From NCBI GenBank assembly GCA_017472255.1, contig JAFUQU010000004.1, positions 1 to 43,683 on the forward strand: a DNA stretch of 43,683 nucleotides, written 5' to 3'. This DNA comes from Clostridia bacterium (GTDB taxonomy: Bacteria; Bacillota; Clostridia; Oscillospirales; CAG-272). Under the pieces are notes generated by a model, which had not been told where the DNA came from, did no database searches, and worked only from the letters and a program-made list of their open reading frames with translations. Each line of letters starts with the position of its first letter. Position 1 is the stretch's first letter. The translations under genes and the position numbers were made by a program. Positions 35,050-42,928 of the stretch are shown here, piece after piece.

Positions 35050-36831
35050 TCAGCCAAGTCTTGCCTTCAGTGCAGCCAGCTCGTCGTACAGTTCCTTCGG
35101 AACGCGGTCGCCGATCTGAGCGTAGAACTCATCGATGCCGGCAGCCTCTTCCTTCCAGAGGTCAACGTCAACGTTGAGCAGCTCCTTGATGGTGTCGGTG
35201 GTGATGTCGAGACCTTCGATGTTGATGTCCTCGGGCTTCGGAACGAAACCGATAGGAGTCTCAACAGCGTCAACCTTGCCCTCGCAGCGGGCGAGAATCC
35301 ACATAACAACACGCATATTGTCGCCGAAGCCCGGCCAGATGAAGTGACCTTCGTCGTCGGTGCGGAACCAGTTTACGTTGAAGATCAGAGGCTTCTTGGC
35401 GATCTTCTTGCCCATCTCCAGCCAGTGTCCGAAGTAGTCGCCCATATCGTAGCCTGCGAAGGGACGCATAGCCATCGGGTCACGTCTTACAACGCCGACT
35501 GCGCCGGTAGCTGCTGCGGTGGTCTCGGAAGCCATGATGGAGCCTACGAATACACCGTGCTGCCAGCTGCGTGCCTGATATACCAGGGGAGCGGTCTTTG
35601 CACGGCGACCGCCGAAGATGATTGCCGTTACCGGTACGCCCTTCGGGTTGTTGAACTCGGAGGACAGGCAGGGGCAGTTTGCAGCCGATGCGGTGAAGCG
35701 GGAGTTGGGATGAGCGCCGCAGGTGGACTTATCCTTCTTGTCGTACTTGGTGTAATCCCACTTGTTGCCCTTCCAGTCGATGGCGTTTGCGGGAGGATTG
35801 TTGTCCAGACCTTCCCACCATACGGTGTTGTTGTCCAGGTTGTGTACAACGTTGGTATAGATGGTATCCTTCAGGCAGGTATGCAGTGCGTTGGGGTTGG
35901 ACTTTTCGTTGGTACCGGGAGCCACGCCGAAGAAGCCGTTCTCGGGGTTGACAGCCCACAGACCGCCGTCCTCACCGACACGCAGCCATGCGATATCGTC
36001 GCCGACGCACCAAGCCTTGTAACCCTGCTTCTTGTAAACTTCCGGCGGGATGAGCATTGCCAGGTTGGTCTTGCCGCAGGCGGAGGGGAATGCTGCGGTC
36101 ACGTACTTGATCTCACCCTGAGGATTCTCGATGCCGAGGATGAGCATATGCTCAGCCATCCAGCCTTCCTTCTTACCGAGGTAGGAAGCAATGCGGAGTG
36201 CGAAGCACTTCTTGCCCAGCAGAACGTTTCCGCCGTAGCCGGAGTTGACCGACCAGATGGTGTTGTCCTCGGGGAAGTGAACGATGTAGCGGTTCTCCTC
36301 GTCCAGCTGTGCTTTGGAGTGCAGACCCTTGATGAAGCCAGCATCGTCGCCGAGGGCTTCCAGAACAGCCACGCCGACTCTGGTCATGATAGCCATGTTC
36401 AGAACGACGTAGATGGAGTCGGTCAGCTCAATGCCGTACTTTGCGAAGGGAGAGCCTACAACAGACATGGAGTAGGGAATAACGTACATGGTGCGACCGG
36501 TCATGGAGCCGGTGAAGAGCTTGGTCAGCTTTGCGTAGCATTCCTTGGGATCCATCCAGTTGTTGATGTTGCCGGCGTCCTCCTTCTTGGAGGTGCAGAT
36601 GAAGGTTCTGCCTTCAACGCGTGCAACGTCGTTGACAGCGGTTCTGTGCAGGTAACAGTTGGGAAGCAGCTCCTGATTGAGCTTGATGATTTCGCCGGTG
36701 GAGCAGGCCTGATCGCGCAGAGCTGCGAGCTGTTCCTCGCTGCCGTCGATCCAGACGATATTGTCCGGCTTGGTCATTGCGGCCATCTCGTCAACCCAGG
36801 ATGTGACAAACTTGTTGGTAGTAAGTGCCAT
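35050..36831 (-). CDS. pckG: Phosphoenolpyruvate carboxykinase (GTP)
   Basis: 593 residues, the size of GTP-dependent PEPCK. Landmarks are the TGRTMYVIPYSMS block, the kinase-1 P-loop FPSACGKTNLAMLIP at about 245-260, GDDIAWLRVGEDGGLWAVNP, the FGVAPGTNEKSNPNAL block, and MRPFAGYDMGDYFGHWLEMG at the nucleotide-binding part. It interconverts oxaloacetate plus GTP with PEP, CO2 and GDP, running anaplerotically or gluconeogenically. ATP-type PEPCK is commoner in clostridia, so the GTP type is a useful taxonomic hint. Strongly biased codons suggest high expression. A consensus promoter lies upstream on the minus strand. Confidence 0.96.
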   Translation of the reverse strand: MALTTNKFVTSWVDEMAAMTKPDNIVWIDGSEEQLAALRDQACSTGEIIKLNQELLPNCYLHRTAVNDVARVEGRTFICTSKKEDAGNINNWMDPKECYAKLTKLFTGSMTGRTMYVIPYSMSVVGSPFAKYGIELTDSIYVVLNMAIMTRVGVAVLEALGDDAGFIKGLHSKAQLDEENRYIVHFPEDNTIWSVNSGYGGNVLLGKKCFALRIASYLGKKEGWMAEHMLILGIENPQGEIKYVTAAFPSACGKTNLAMLIPPEVYKKQGYKAWCVGDDIAWLRVGEDGGLWAVNPENGFFGVAPGTNEKSNPNALHTCLKDTIYTNVVHNLDNNTVWWEGLDNNPPANAIDWKGNKWDYTKYDKKDKSTCGAHPNSRFTASAANCPCLSSEFNNPKGVPVTAIIFGGRRAKTAPLVYQARSWQHGVFVGSIMASETTAAATGAVGVVRRDPMAMRPFAGYDMGDYFGHWLEMGKKIAKKPLIFNVNWFRTDDEGHFIWPGFGDNMRVVMWILARCEGKVDAVETPIGFVPKPEDINIEGLDITTDTIKELLNVDVDLWKEEAAGIDEFYAQIGDRVPKELYDELAALKARLG

Positions 36832-36920
36832 AATTGGTTCTCCTATCTATATAATTATAATTTTTAACGGTTGCTTTGCGGGGATATGCGTAAGAGTTTA
36901 CCATTTCTCCGCCAGCATAT

Positions 36921-36949
36921 ATTATACATCATTATCTGAAATTTTGCAA
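36921..36949 (-). promoter_or_regulatory. Promoter of pckG
   Basis: On the minus strand TTGCAA (36944-36949) and TATAAT (36921-36926) lie 17 bp apart. The predicted 5' leader is roughly 80 bases. Confidence 0.75.
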
Positions 36950-37016
36950 GTCGTTTTCTTCACTTTTTTTCTTTTTTACACATTGTTAATATATTTCACC
37001 CACATTCGTCACATCA

Positions 37017-37061
37017 AAAATGCAGGATTTGCTTTTTCAACTTGCAATTACGCCTGCATTT
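37017..37061 (-). terminator. Terminator overlapping the rsmA 3' end
   Basis: The arms AAAATGCAGG (37017-37026) and CCTGCATTT (37053-37061) pair around a long loop; the minus-strand transcript ends CCTGCATTTTTG. The upstream arm lies in the last rsmA codons. Confidence 0.55.
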
Positions 37062-37923
37062 CATCTAGCGCGTCGGCAAGACGTGCGAAGTCCTCCAGTC
37101 CCAGCCGCTCGCCGCGAACCGACGGCTCCAGTCCCGCCTTCTCGATGGCTTTTGCGATGGCTTCACGACCGAGGGCAGCGAATTCGCTGGTCAGCGAGTT
37201 TGCCAGCGTTTTGCGCCGCTGAGCGAAGGCGCCGCGTATCGTCCGAAAGAGGGTCTGTTCGTCGCGCACCTGCACCGGCGGCTGTTTGTGCAGCGTAATG
37301 CGGATCACGGTGGAATCCACCTTGGGCGCCGGAATGAAGCAGCCCGCAGGCACGTTAAACAGCCGCTCCACCTTACCGTAATAAGCCAGCGACGCAGTGA
37401 TTGCGCCATACTCCGAATCTCCCGCCGGTGCGCAGAGCCGGGCGGCAACCTCTTTCTGGATCATAACCGTGATGGTGTCGAGGGGAAGCCTGGATTCGAC
37501 CAGCTTCATCAGAATGGGGGTGGTGATATAATAAGGAAGGTTCGCCGCCACCGACAGGCTGTAGCCCTGATCGGTGAACTCGCGCTGGCACAGCTCGGCG
37601 AGATCGGTTTTCATCACGTCCTGATTGATGACGGTGACGTTCGAACAATCCTCCAGCGTTTCGGCGAGGATGGGCATAAGGGCGGTGTCGATCTCCAGCG
37701 CTACCACTTTGTCGGCGCGGACGGCCAGTTCCCGGGTCAGCGTGCCGATGCCGGGACCGATTTCGAGAACGCCCAGCTTCGTGCCGTCGGAAGCCACTGC
37801 CGCTTCGGCGATGCGCTCGGGGACGGTGGGATTGATGAGAAAATTCTGCCCGTACTGCTTACGGAAGGTGACGCCGTGGCGGGACATGATATCGCGCACG
37901 GTGGACAGGTCGGTAAGTTTCAT
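37048..37923 (-). CDS. rsmA: 16S rRNA dimethyladenosine transferase KsgA/RsmA
   Basis: 291 residues from ATG 37923 (TTGGAGAATGCA just upstream); the frame is open 38 codons further up, but that stretch has no homologous look and contains a promoter of the other strand. KQYGQNFLINPTVPERI is the family N-terminus; SAM-binding VLEIGPGIGTLTRELA is at about 55-70, the acidic VVALEIDTALMPIL follows, and the catalytic NLPYYITTPILMKLV is at about 125. The C-terminal helical domain has FAQRRKTLANSL. It dimethylates A1518 and A1519 in helix 45 of 16S rRNA. Confidence 0.95.
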   Translation of the reverse strand: MKLTDLSTVRDIMSRHGVTFRKQYGQNFLINPTVPERIAEAAVASDGTKLGVLEIGPGIGTLTRELAVRADKVVALEIDTALMPILAETLEDCSNVTVINQDVMKTDLAELCQREFTDQGYSLSVAANLPYYITTPILMKLVESRLPLDTITVMIQKEVAARLCAPAGDSEYGAITASLAYYGKVERLFNVPAGCFIPAPKVDSTVIRITLHKQPPVQVRDEQTLFRTIRGAFAQRRKTLANSLTSEFAALGREAIAKAIEKAGLEPSVRGERLGLEDFARLADALDEMQA

Positions 37924-37964
37924 TGCATTCTCCAAAAGAAAGATAAATATTTTTCGATAAGCTC

Positions 37965-37993
37965 TTGACAAATCGATAAAAATCGAGTATAAT
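37965..37993 (+). promoter_or_regulatory. Perfect-consensus promoter of the tRNA-Thr gene
   Basis: TTGACA (37965-37970), a 17-bp spacer and TATAAT (37988-37993) lie 61 bp before the tRNA. Confidence 0.82.
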
Positions 37994-38054
37994 ATTACTG
38001 TTGTATTCATTATACCACAGTTTGGGCATGAAATCAACAGGGAAATGTAAAATT

Positions 38055-38129
38055 GCTGGTGTGGCTCAGTGGTAGAGCAGCTGATTCGTAATCAGCAGGT
38101 CGAGGGTTCAATCCCCTCCACCAGCTCCA
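38055..38129 (+). tRNA. tRNA-Thr (anticodon CGT), CCA encoded
   Basis: The acceptor stem GCTGGTG pairs with CACCAGC, and CCA is encoded at 38127-38129. The D-arm GCTCAGTGGTAGAGC, the anticodon stem CTGAT/ATCAG with loop TTCGTAA (anticodon CGT, reads ACG) and the T-arm GAGGGTTCAATCCCCTC are all intact. 75 bases. Confidence 0.96.
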
Positions 38130-38130
38130 G

Positions 38131-38176
38131 AAATACGCTGCATACCAAAGTCCATTTGGTGTGCAGCGTATTTTTA
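38131..38176 (+). terminator. Intrinsic terminator of tRNA-Thr
   Basis: The stem AAATACGCTGCA(T)ACCAAA / TTTGGT(G)TGCAGCGTATTT pairs across 19 positions with one T-G wobble. The loop is GTCCA and a short T run follows. Confidence 0.88.
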
Positions 38177-38185
38177 TAATTTATC

Positions 38186-38214
38186 TTGACAAACAGATGA
38201 CAATGTGTTATAAT
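38186..38214 (+). promoter_or_regulatory. Perfect-consensus promoter of the aldolase gene
   Basis: TTGACA (38186-38191), a 17-bp spacer and TATAAT (38209-38214) with a TGT extended -10 lie 51 bp before the start codon. Confidence 0.82.
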
Positions 38215-38265
38215 TAATAAGGTTTAACATTTTAGAGCGCTAAAGCAAAATATTGAGGTGTAAAA

Positions 38266-39243
38266 ATGGTTCCAAGAAAAGGAAATTTAATGGCTGTTCG
38301 CGATGATATCAAAGTCCTCGATGCCACCATCCGGGACGGAGGACTTTGCAATAATTTTGAGTTCACGGATGAGTTCGTTTACGAGCTTTATAAAACCAAC
38401 GTAAAATGCGGCGTGGATTACATGGAGTTCGGCTACAAGGCCAGCAAGACCATGTTCAAGGAGAGCGACTACGGCAAGTGGAAGTTCTGCAACGAGGAAG
38501 ACATCCGCGCTATCGTCGGAGACAATCCTTCCGACATGAAGATCGCCGTTATGGCTGACGTGGGAAGATGCGACTACAAGACCGACTTCCTGCCCAAGAG
38601 CGAGAGCGTCATTGATATGGTGCGCGTCGCCTGCTATATTCATCAAATTCCCACCGCTATCGAAATGATCGAATGGTTCCACTCGCTGGGCTATGAGACC
38701 ACCTGCAACATCATGGCGATTTCGCAGGTCAATACTGAGCAGATCGATCAGGCGCTGGCTATGCTGGCCGAAACCAGCGTGGATGTAATTTATCTGGTGG
38801 ACAGCTACGGTTCACTCTACCCCGAAAACGCATCCGCTTACGCGCAGAAGTATCTGTCCGCTGTGGAAAACACCGGCAAGAAGATTGGCTTCCATGCGCA
38901 CAACAACCAGAATCTGGCCTTCGCCAACACGATTGAAACCATGTCCTACGGCATTTCGTATCTGGACGCCACGGTTCAGGGTATGGGCAGAGGCGCCGGC
39001 AACTGCGCCATGGAGCTGCTGATCGGCTTCCTGAAGAATCCGAAGTACAATCTGTTCGGTCTGCTGAACTTTATTGAAAAGCACATGATCCCGCTCAAGG
39101 AGCAGGGCGTTATGTGGGGCTACGATCTCCAGTATATGTTCACCGGTCTGCTGAACCGCCATCCCCGCGAGGCCATTGAGTTCACCAACGCAAAGCGCGG
39201 CGATTACTCGGAGTTCTACAAAACCCTGCTGGATAATTTTTAA
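38266..39243 (+). CDS. DRE-TIM (HMG-CoA lyase-like) aldolase-domain protein
   Basis: 325 residues; GAGGTG lies 6 bases before ATG 38266, and ATG 38290 is a possible alternative. The N-terminal VLDATIRDGGLCNNFEFTDE has the 'D-x-T-x-R-D-G' motif of the HMGL/isopropylmalate-synthase/4-hydroxy-2-oxovalerate-aldolase superfamily. VDYMEFGYKASKTMF follows, then IYLVDSYGSLYPENASAY, and the metal-binding IGFHAHNNQNLAFANTIE with LDATVQGMGRGAGNCAMELL. These residues bind a divalent metal and catalyse C-C cleavage or condensation. Such single-domain versions occur near nucleotide-sugar or secondary-metabolite genes, but here it stands alone between a terminator pair, so the substrate is unknown. Confidence 0.85.
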   Translation: MVPRKGNLMAVRDDIKVLDATIRDGGLCNNFEFTDEFVYELYKTNVKCGVDYMEFGYKASKTMFKESDYGKWKFCNEEDIRAIVGDNPSDMKIAVMADVGRCDYKTDFLPKSESVIDMVRVACYIHQIPTAIEMIEWFHSLGYETTCNIMAISQVNTEQIDQALAMLAETSVDVIYLVDSYGSLYPENASAYAQKYLSAVENTGKKIGFHAHNNQNLAFANTIETMSYGISYLDATVQGMGRGAGNCAMELLIGFLKNPKYNLFGLLNFIEKHMIPLKEQGVMWGYDLQYMFTGLLNRHPREAIEFTNAKRGDYSEFYKTLLDNF

Positions 39244-39256
39244 TCGATGAACCAAA

Positions 39257-39290
39257 CGAAAAAACGTCTGCCACAGCAGACGTTTTTTCG
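39257..39290. terminator. Bidirectional terminator
   Basis: A 15-bp perfect stem (39257-39271 and 39276-39290; core ACGTCTGC / GCAGACGT) with a CACA loop and A6/T6 ends lies between convergent genes. Confidence 0.88.
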
Positions 39291-39302
39291 TCTATTTACC
39301 GC

Positions 39303-40355
39303 TTACTGTCCAAGCAGAGCCAGCACGCCCTGCGCGTAGACGCGCGCAAGGAAATCACTGGGATGATTGATGTTGTTGCCTGTCATATCGTGATAGGGCT
39401 TGCGGGTGAGAATGGTGCGGTGCAGCTCGGTCATATCCAGCAGTGCGCAGCCTTCCTCGGCAGCCAGCGCGGTCAGCGGAGCCTGATACGCTTCCTGCAA
39501 ACCCACAAAGGTGGAGATGGCGTTGGGCAGCGTGGTAGTGACCAGAATGAACTCCGCGTCGGGACGCTTTGCACGGATGGTGTGGATGATCGAGCGGGTG
39601 TTGGCGATGTAATCCTCCACCGGCAGACGTCCGGTGCCGTCGTTCATGCCGAAGGCGATGACCGTCAGATCGGGCTGGAATTCATCGAAATAGAAGGTCG
39701 CCTCATCCCGTCCCCAAGGGGTGGATTTGCCGCCGATGGAGGGGTTGTAGTAGTGGATGGAATAGCCGCGCCGCTCCAGCACCTCAGCCGTTAGCTTGGG
39801 ATAGATCGGCATATAGGGCGGCAGACCCTGGAGCAGCCCGCTGGCGTTGCAGCCGAAAGTGATGCTGTCGCCGTAGAAGGCCAGCTTCAGCGTGTCATGT
39901 CCCAGCTTTGCGATGGATTTTTCCAGCAGCGGCGATTTCTCCGGCACATAGTGTCCGTCAAAGCAGTTGGACGCCGATTCGTAGGTGACGACGTATTGCT
40001 GGCTGTGGAAGTAGTTGCCCTCTCCGAAGATCAGGTAGCCGCCGTCTTTGCATTTGAAACTGTGGGCGTCCGGCGGCTCGGCGGGATTGTAGGTCTCCCA
40101 GCTCATGACCGGGATGGCGGAGCCTTCGGGAATGACCAGCAGACCGTCCCGGACGAAGTAGTCCTTTCCCTCGGTGTAAACGACGTCCCGCGTAGCCTTC
40201 TGCACGCGGAGGACGCGCTTGATGTCGTTCATCAGGCGGATGGAAAGCTCGCCCGACTCGCCCTTTTTATAAAGGGGCAGGATGCTTTCGTCGGTGATGA
40301 CGCCGCCCTGCCAGTAGGGGCGGACATAATCTTCATGCATATCGAATGGTTTCAT
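39303..40355 (-). CDS. SGNH/GDSL hydrolase
   Basis: 350 residues. An N-terminal beta-sandwich-like part (1-165) is followed by an SGNH hydrolase domain: block I LAFYGDSITFGCNASG (nucleophile Ser) at about 165, block II SIGGKSTPWGRDEATF with Gly, block III VIAFGMNDGTG with Asn, and the final NHPSDFLARVYAQGVL supplying Asp and His. The N-terminal accessory domain is as in CE2/CE3-like acetylxylan esterases. No signal peptide is seen. Its ATG overlaps the stop of the upstream hypothetical gene as ATGA, so the two are translationally coupled. Confidence 0.88.
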   Translation of the reverse strand: MKPFDMHEDYVRPYWQGGVITDESILPLYKKGESGELSIRLMNDIKRVLRVQKATRDVVYTEGKDYFVRDGLLVIPEGSAIPVMSWETYNPAEPPDAHSFKCKDGGYLIFGEGNYFHSQQYVVTYESASNCFDGHYVPEKSPLLEKSIAKLGHDTLKLAFYGDSITFGCNASGLLQGLPPYMPIYPKLTAEVLERRGYSIHYYNPSIGGKSTPWGRDEATFYFDEFQPDLTVIAFGMNDGTGRLPVEDYIANTRSIIHTIRAKRPDAEFILVTTTLPNAISTFVGLQEAYQAPLTALAAEEGCALLDMTELHRTILTRKPYHDMTGNNINHPSDFLARVYAQGVLALLGQ

Positions 40356-41101
40356 TGATTTAGATCCTTTCTTTTGTATATAATCGCGTTTTTGCGCTTA
40401 TCCGTCGGTTCGATAACCCCCAGCGTTACCAGCGTCCGCACGCCGTATCCGGCGACGGTGTAGGAGAGCTTTGCCGCCTTGGAAAATTCGGCGGTGGTGA
40501 AGGTCTCGGGCAGCGATTCGGGCACCAGACGCATGAAATCGGCGGGCGTCTCCAGCGTGACAATTTCCCGCAGTGCGGTAGGGATGCGCTCATAACGGGG
40601 CGCGCCGTGCTTTTTATCCTTGCCCCAGCCGGTGAGGGTTTTGAATTCATCCATATCCAGAAAAACCAGATCGAAGCTCACGCCATCCAGCGGCAGGATG
40701 GGGCGCAGAGCGTACAGCTCGTACAGAAAATCGTACACACTTCCACGCTTGGGGGATTTGCGCCGGTTGGAAAGTTCGCCGGTCTCGGGATTGAGCCAAG
40801 TCAGGTGCTTTACTGCGGCGATGGGATAGACCACCTTCACCCGGTATTCCGGGGTGAACGCCGTCAGCTTGGCGCGCAGAGCACGGAAACCGCGGGTCTG
40901 GATTTCCACGATCTCCCCATCCCGGCGGATGTCAGCCACATAGCGTCCCACCTTCTGCTCATGCAGCGCGGTGTCCGGCTCGTAGAAATGCTTGAGAATC
41001 ACGTGCAGCGTGCGCTCTCCCAGCGTTCCGATGCCGCACCGTTCGTGCTCGGAGGTGATGATCCTTCGCTGAATTGTGTCAAAGGGTTCGAGGTCTGGCA
41101 T
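40352..41101 (-). CDS. Conserved hypothetical, PD-(D/E)XK nuclease-like with C-terminal winged helix
   Basis: 249 residues from ATG 41101; the frame is open further upstream, but the promoter lies there. LGERTLHVILKHFYEPDT and the HEQKVGRYVADIRRDGEIVE IQTRGF region give an H-E...D...E-x-Q order that resembles the PD-(D/E)XK nuclease core. VVYPIAAVKHLTWLNPETGE and SPKRGSVYDFLYELY follow. The C-terminal 80 residues (TFTTAEFSKAAKLSYTVAGY, VRTLVTLGVIEPTDKRKNAI) look like a winged-helix domain. Similar proteins occur in many clostridia without a known function. The nuclease fold is my inference from motif order. Confidence 0.65.
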   Translation of the reverse strand: MPDLEPFDTIQRRIITSEHERCGIGTLGERTLHVILKHFYEPDTALHEQKVGRYVADIRRDGEIVEIQTRGFRALRAKLTAFTPEYRVKVVYPIAAVKHLTWLNPETGELSNRRKSPKRGSVYDFLYELYALRPILPLDGVSFDLVFLDMDEFKTLTGWGKDKKHGAPRYERIPTALREIVTLETPADFMRLVPESLPETFTTAEFSKAAKLSYTVAGYGVRTLVTLGVIEPTDKRKNAIIYKRKDLNQ

Positions 41102-41134
41102 GGTTTTCTCGCTTTCAATGGAACGTTCGGCATT

Positions 41135-41163
41135 ATTATACCATAGATTCCCGCCGCCGTCAA
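41135..41163 (-). promoter_or_regulatory. Promoter of the hypothetical-SGNH operon
   Basis: On the minus strand, TTGACG (41158-41163) and TATAAT (41135-41140) have a 17-bp spacer ending TATGG (extended -10). The ATG at 41101 lies about 34 bp downstream. Confidence 0.78.
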
Positions 41164-41229
41164 GCGATTTTGCCCACCGGGAAACAGGATTTTTTTGTTG
41201 CAGATATCTCCTGATGCTGAACTGTTTTC

Positions 41230-41264
41230 GGGGCTGACACATCATCATGCGTCAGCCCCGTTTT
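41230..41264 (+). terminator. Hairpin with short T tract
   Basis: The stem CGGGGCTGAC / GTCAGCCCCG (41230-41239 and 41251-41260) is followed by TTTT on the plus strand. It lies directly behind the truncated feoB on the minus strand, where the T tract is missing. Confidence 0.6.
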
Positions 41265-41265
41265 C

Positions 41266-42114
41266 CTATGTAAGCAGATTCCAGATAAACGTCGTGATCA
41301 TGCACAGTCCATACCCCAGTACCGTGGGGATTGTCATAGCCAGCAGGGTATCGCGCAGACTGCCGCTTTCCCTGCGGATGGTGAGGACGGTAGTCGAGCA
41401 GGGAAAGTGAAAGAGGGTGAGCAGCATCATGTTGACAAAGGAGAGGGTGCTCCAGCCGTTGGCGGTAAGCTGTTCCGCCAGCCCGGCGTCGCTGCCCAGA
41501 GCCATGAAGCCGCCGGAAGCGGCGCTGTAGCCCATGAGAATCAGCGGCAGGACGATTTCATTTGCCGGGAAGCCCAGAAGAAAGGCACAAATCACCACGC
41601 CGTCCAGCCCAATCAGCCGTCCCGCCGGTTCAAAGAATGCGGCGGCATAGGACAGCAGGCTCATATCCCCCGCCCGGATGTTGGCCAGCAGCCAGATCAC
41701 TAGCCCCGCCGGTGCGGCGACAGCGGCGGCGCGTCCCAGCACATAGAGCGTTCGGTCAAAGACCGAGCGGACGATGAGCTGGCCGATTTTCGGCTTGCGG
41801 TAGGGAGGCAGCTCCAGCGTGAAGGAGGACGGTTCGCCCCGCAGTATGGTTAAGGAAAGCAGCTTCGACACTCCCAGCGTGGCAATGACGCCCAGCAGAA
41901 GCAACAGGGTCATGATTCCCGCCGCCGCCAGCGATGACGATTCCGCCGCGCCGCAGCAGAGCGCCGCCATGGTGATCAGAATGGGGAAGCGTCCGTTGCA
42001 GGGCATAAAGCTGTTGGTAAGGATAGCAATCCGCCGTTCCCTTGGGGAATCGATGATTCGGCATCCCACCACGCCCGCCGCGTTGCAGCCCAGCCCCATG
42101 CACATGGGTGGCAC
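41266..42114 (-). pseudogene. feoB: Ferrous iron transporter FeoB, 5'-truncated (C-terminal gate region only)
   Basis: 282 residues matching only the C-terminal half of FeoB. MCMGLGCNAAGVVGCRIIDS corresponds to the 'GFGCNVPA' core of the first gate motif, followed by RRIAILTNSFMPCNGRFPIL. Several membrane helices follow, then the second gate region (VVICAFLLGFPANEIVLPLI) and the closing FHFPCSTTVLTIRRESGSLR. The N-terminal G domain (about 270 residues), the GDI helices and the first membrane segments are absent. The frame enters mobile-element-type DNA just upstream of Met-1 at about 42115. FeoB without its G domain should not drive Fe2+ uptake. The missing part may lie across the inserted element. 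Confidence 0.82.
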
Positions 42115-42157
42115 AATCTAAGATGAATTTTAATGAAAAAGCAGATATGTCAATGAC

Positions 42158-42188
42158 AGGGATCCACGCAGCTTGCGGGATCCCTTTT
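42158..42188 (+). terminator. Hairpin with T tract at the element edge
   Basis: The stem AGGGATCC / GGATCCCT (42158-42165 and 42178-42185) with an inner GCA/TGC pair is followed by TTT. It lies just inside the presumed element end next to truncated feoB. Confidence 0.55.
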
Positions 42189-42198
42189 CTATATACGA

Positions 42199-42227
42199 CA
42201 ACTTCCGGACATTTTGTCCGGAAGTTG
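42199..42227. repeat. 12-bp perfect inverted repeat at the element edge
   Basis: CAACTTCCGGAC / GTCCGGAAGTTG (42199-42210 and 42216-42227) with an ATTTT loop lies about 80 bp inside the feoB junction. It may be a recombinase or ParB-type site, or a second terminator. Confidence 0.5.
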
Positions 42228-42304
42228 CTCTGTGACTTCAATCCGTTAGCAAAAATTTGTGAATTGATATAAAATATAATTATCAAATAAAGGAGGCTCC
42301 CACC

Positions 42305-42928
42305 ATGTCACAAACTATTGCCCTCATCAATCTGAAAGGCGGCGTTGGCAAGACTGTCTCATCCATCAACATCGCCACGTTCCTCGGTATGAACTTCGAT
42401 GCCGAGCCGAACACTCTCGTCGATCTCATGACGGAAGCCATCGACGGCGAGATTACACCAGAGCGTATCCGCGAATGCATCTACGCCGCAGGTGCGGTGG
42501 ACATCCTGCCGTCCAACTTCGCGCTGGCGAAGATCGACTACAAGCTCATGAACGCTTACAACCGCGAAAGTGTGCTGAAAAGCATCATCGACTGCCCGCC
42601 CTCATTAGGACTTATCGTCACCAATGCACTCACCGCATCCGACCGCGTACTCATATCGGTGGAAGCGCAGTATCTCAGCTTCGAGAGCCTGAAAGTGATG
42701 CTCGGTACCATCGAAATGGTGCGGAAAAAGCTCAGTAAGGGAATCAAGGACAAAATCTGCGAGATTTATGGCGATGACACCCACGTTTTCGCAGACTGGA
42801 TCCCCTACTCCATCAAGGCCGCCGAGCAGAAGCTTTACGGCAGGAGCCTGATCGACCTTGAGCCGAACCATCCCGTGTCCGCAGCATACATGAACATCAC
42901 AAAGGAGCTGATTGCAGATGGCAGGTAA
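42305..42928 (+). CDS. parA: ParA-family ATPase of a mobile element, with apparent internal deletions
   Basis: 207 residues, preceded by a strong AAAGGAGG site. The deviant Walker A KGGVGKTVSSINIATF is at 12-27; DCPPSLGLIVTNALTAS and SVEAQYLSFESLKVMLGTI are ParA core motifs; WIPYSIKAAEQKLYGRSLID and HPVSAAYMNITKEL are the family C-terminus. ParA proteins of ICEs in Firmicutes are about 255-275 residues. Three places look shortened: after ATFLG (the 'vLlIDxDpQ' strand is missing), after ESVLK (the strand leading to DCPPS is short), and after MVRKK (the 'IDGILLTMxD' strand is missing). All three gaps keep the frame. Stable maintenance or transfer of the element is the usual role; function here is doubtful. 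Confidence 0.75.
   Translation: MSQTIALINLKGGVGKTVSSINIATFLGMNFDAEPNTLVDLMTEAIDGEITPERIRECIYAAGAVDILPSNFALAKIDYKLMNAYNRESVLKSIIDCPPSLGLIVTNALTASDRVLISVEAQYLSFESLKVMLGTIEMVRKKLSKGIKDKICEIYGDDTHVFADWIPYSIKAAEQKLYGRSLIDLEPNHPVSAAYMNITKELIADGR

Noticed and set aside
38055..38129. tRNA-Thr as integration site
   Set aside because: The tRNA is intact, and no integrase, duplicated 3' end or foreign-looking DNA follows it; it has its own terminator.
41230..41260. Hairpin as attachment site of an element
   Set aside because: Position directly behind the feoB 3' end and the T tract fit a terminator better; no recombinase or matching repeat is next to it.
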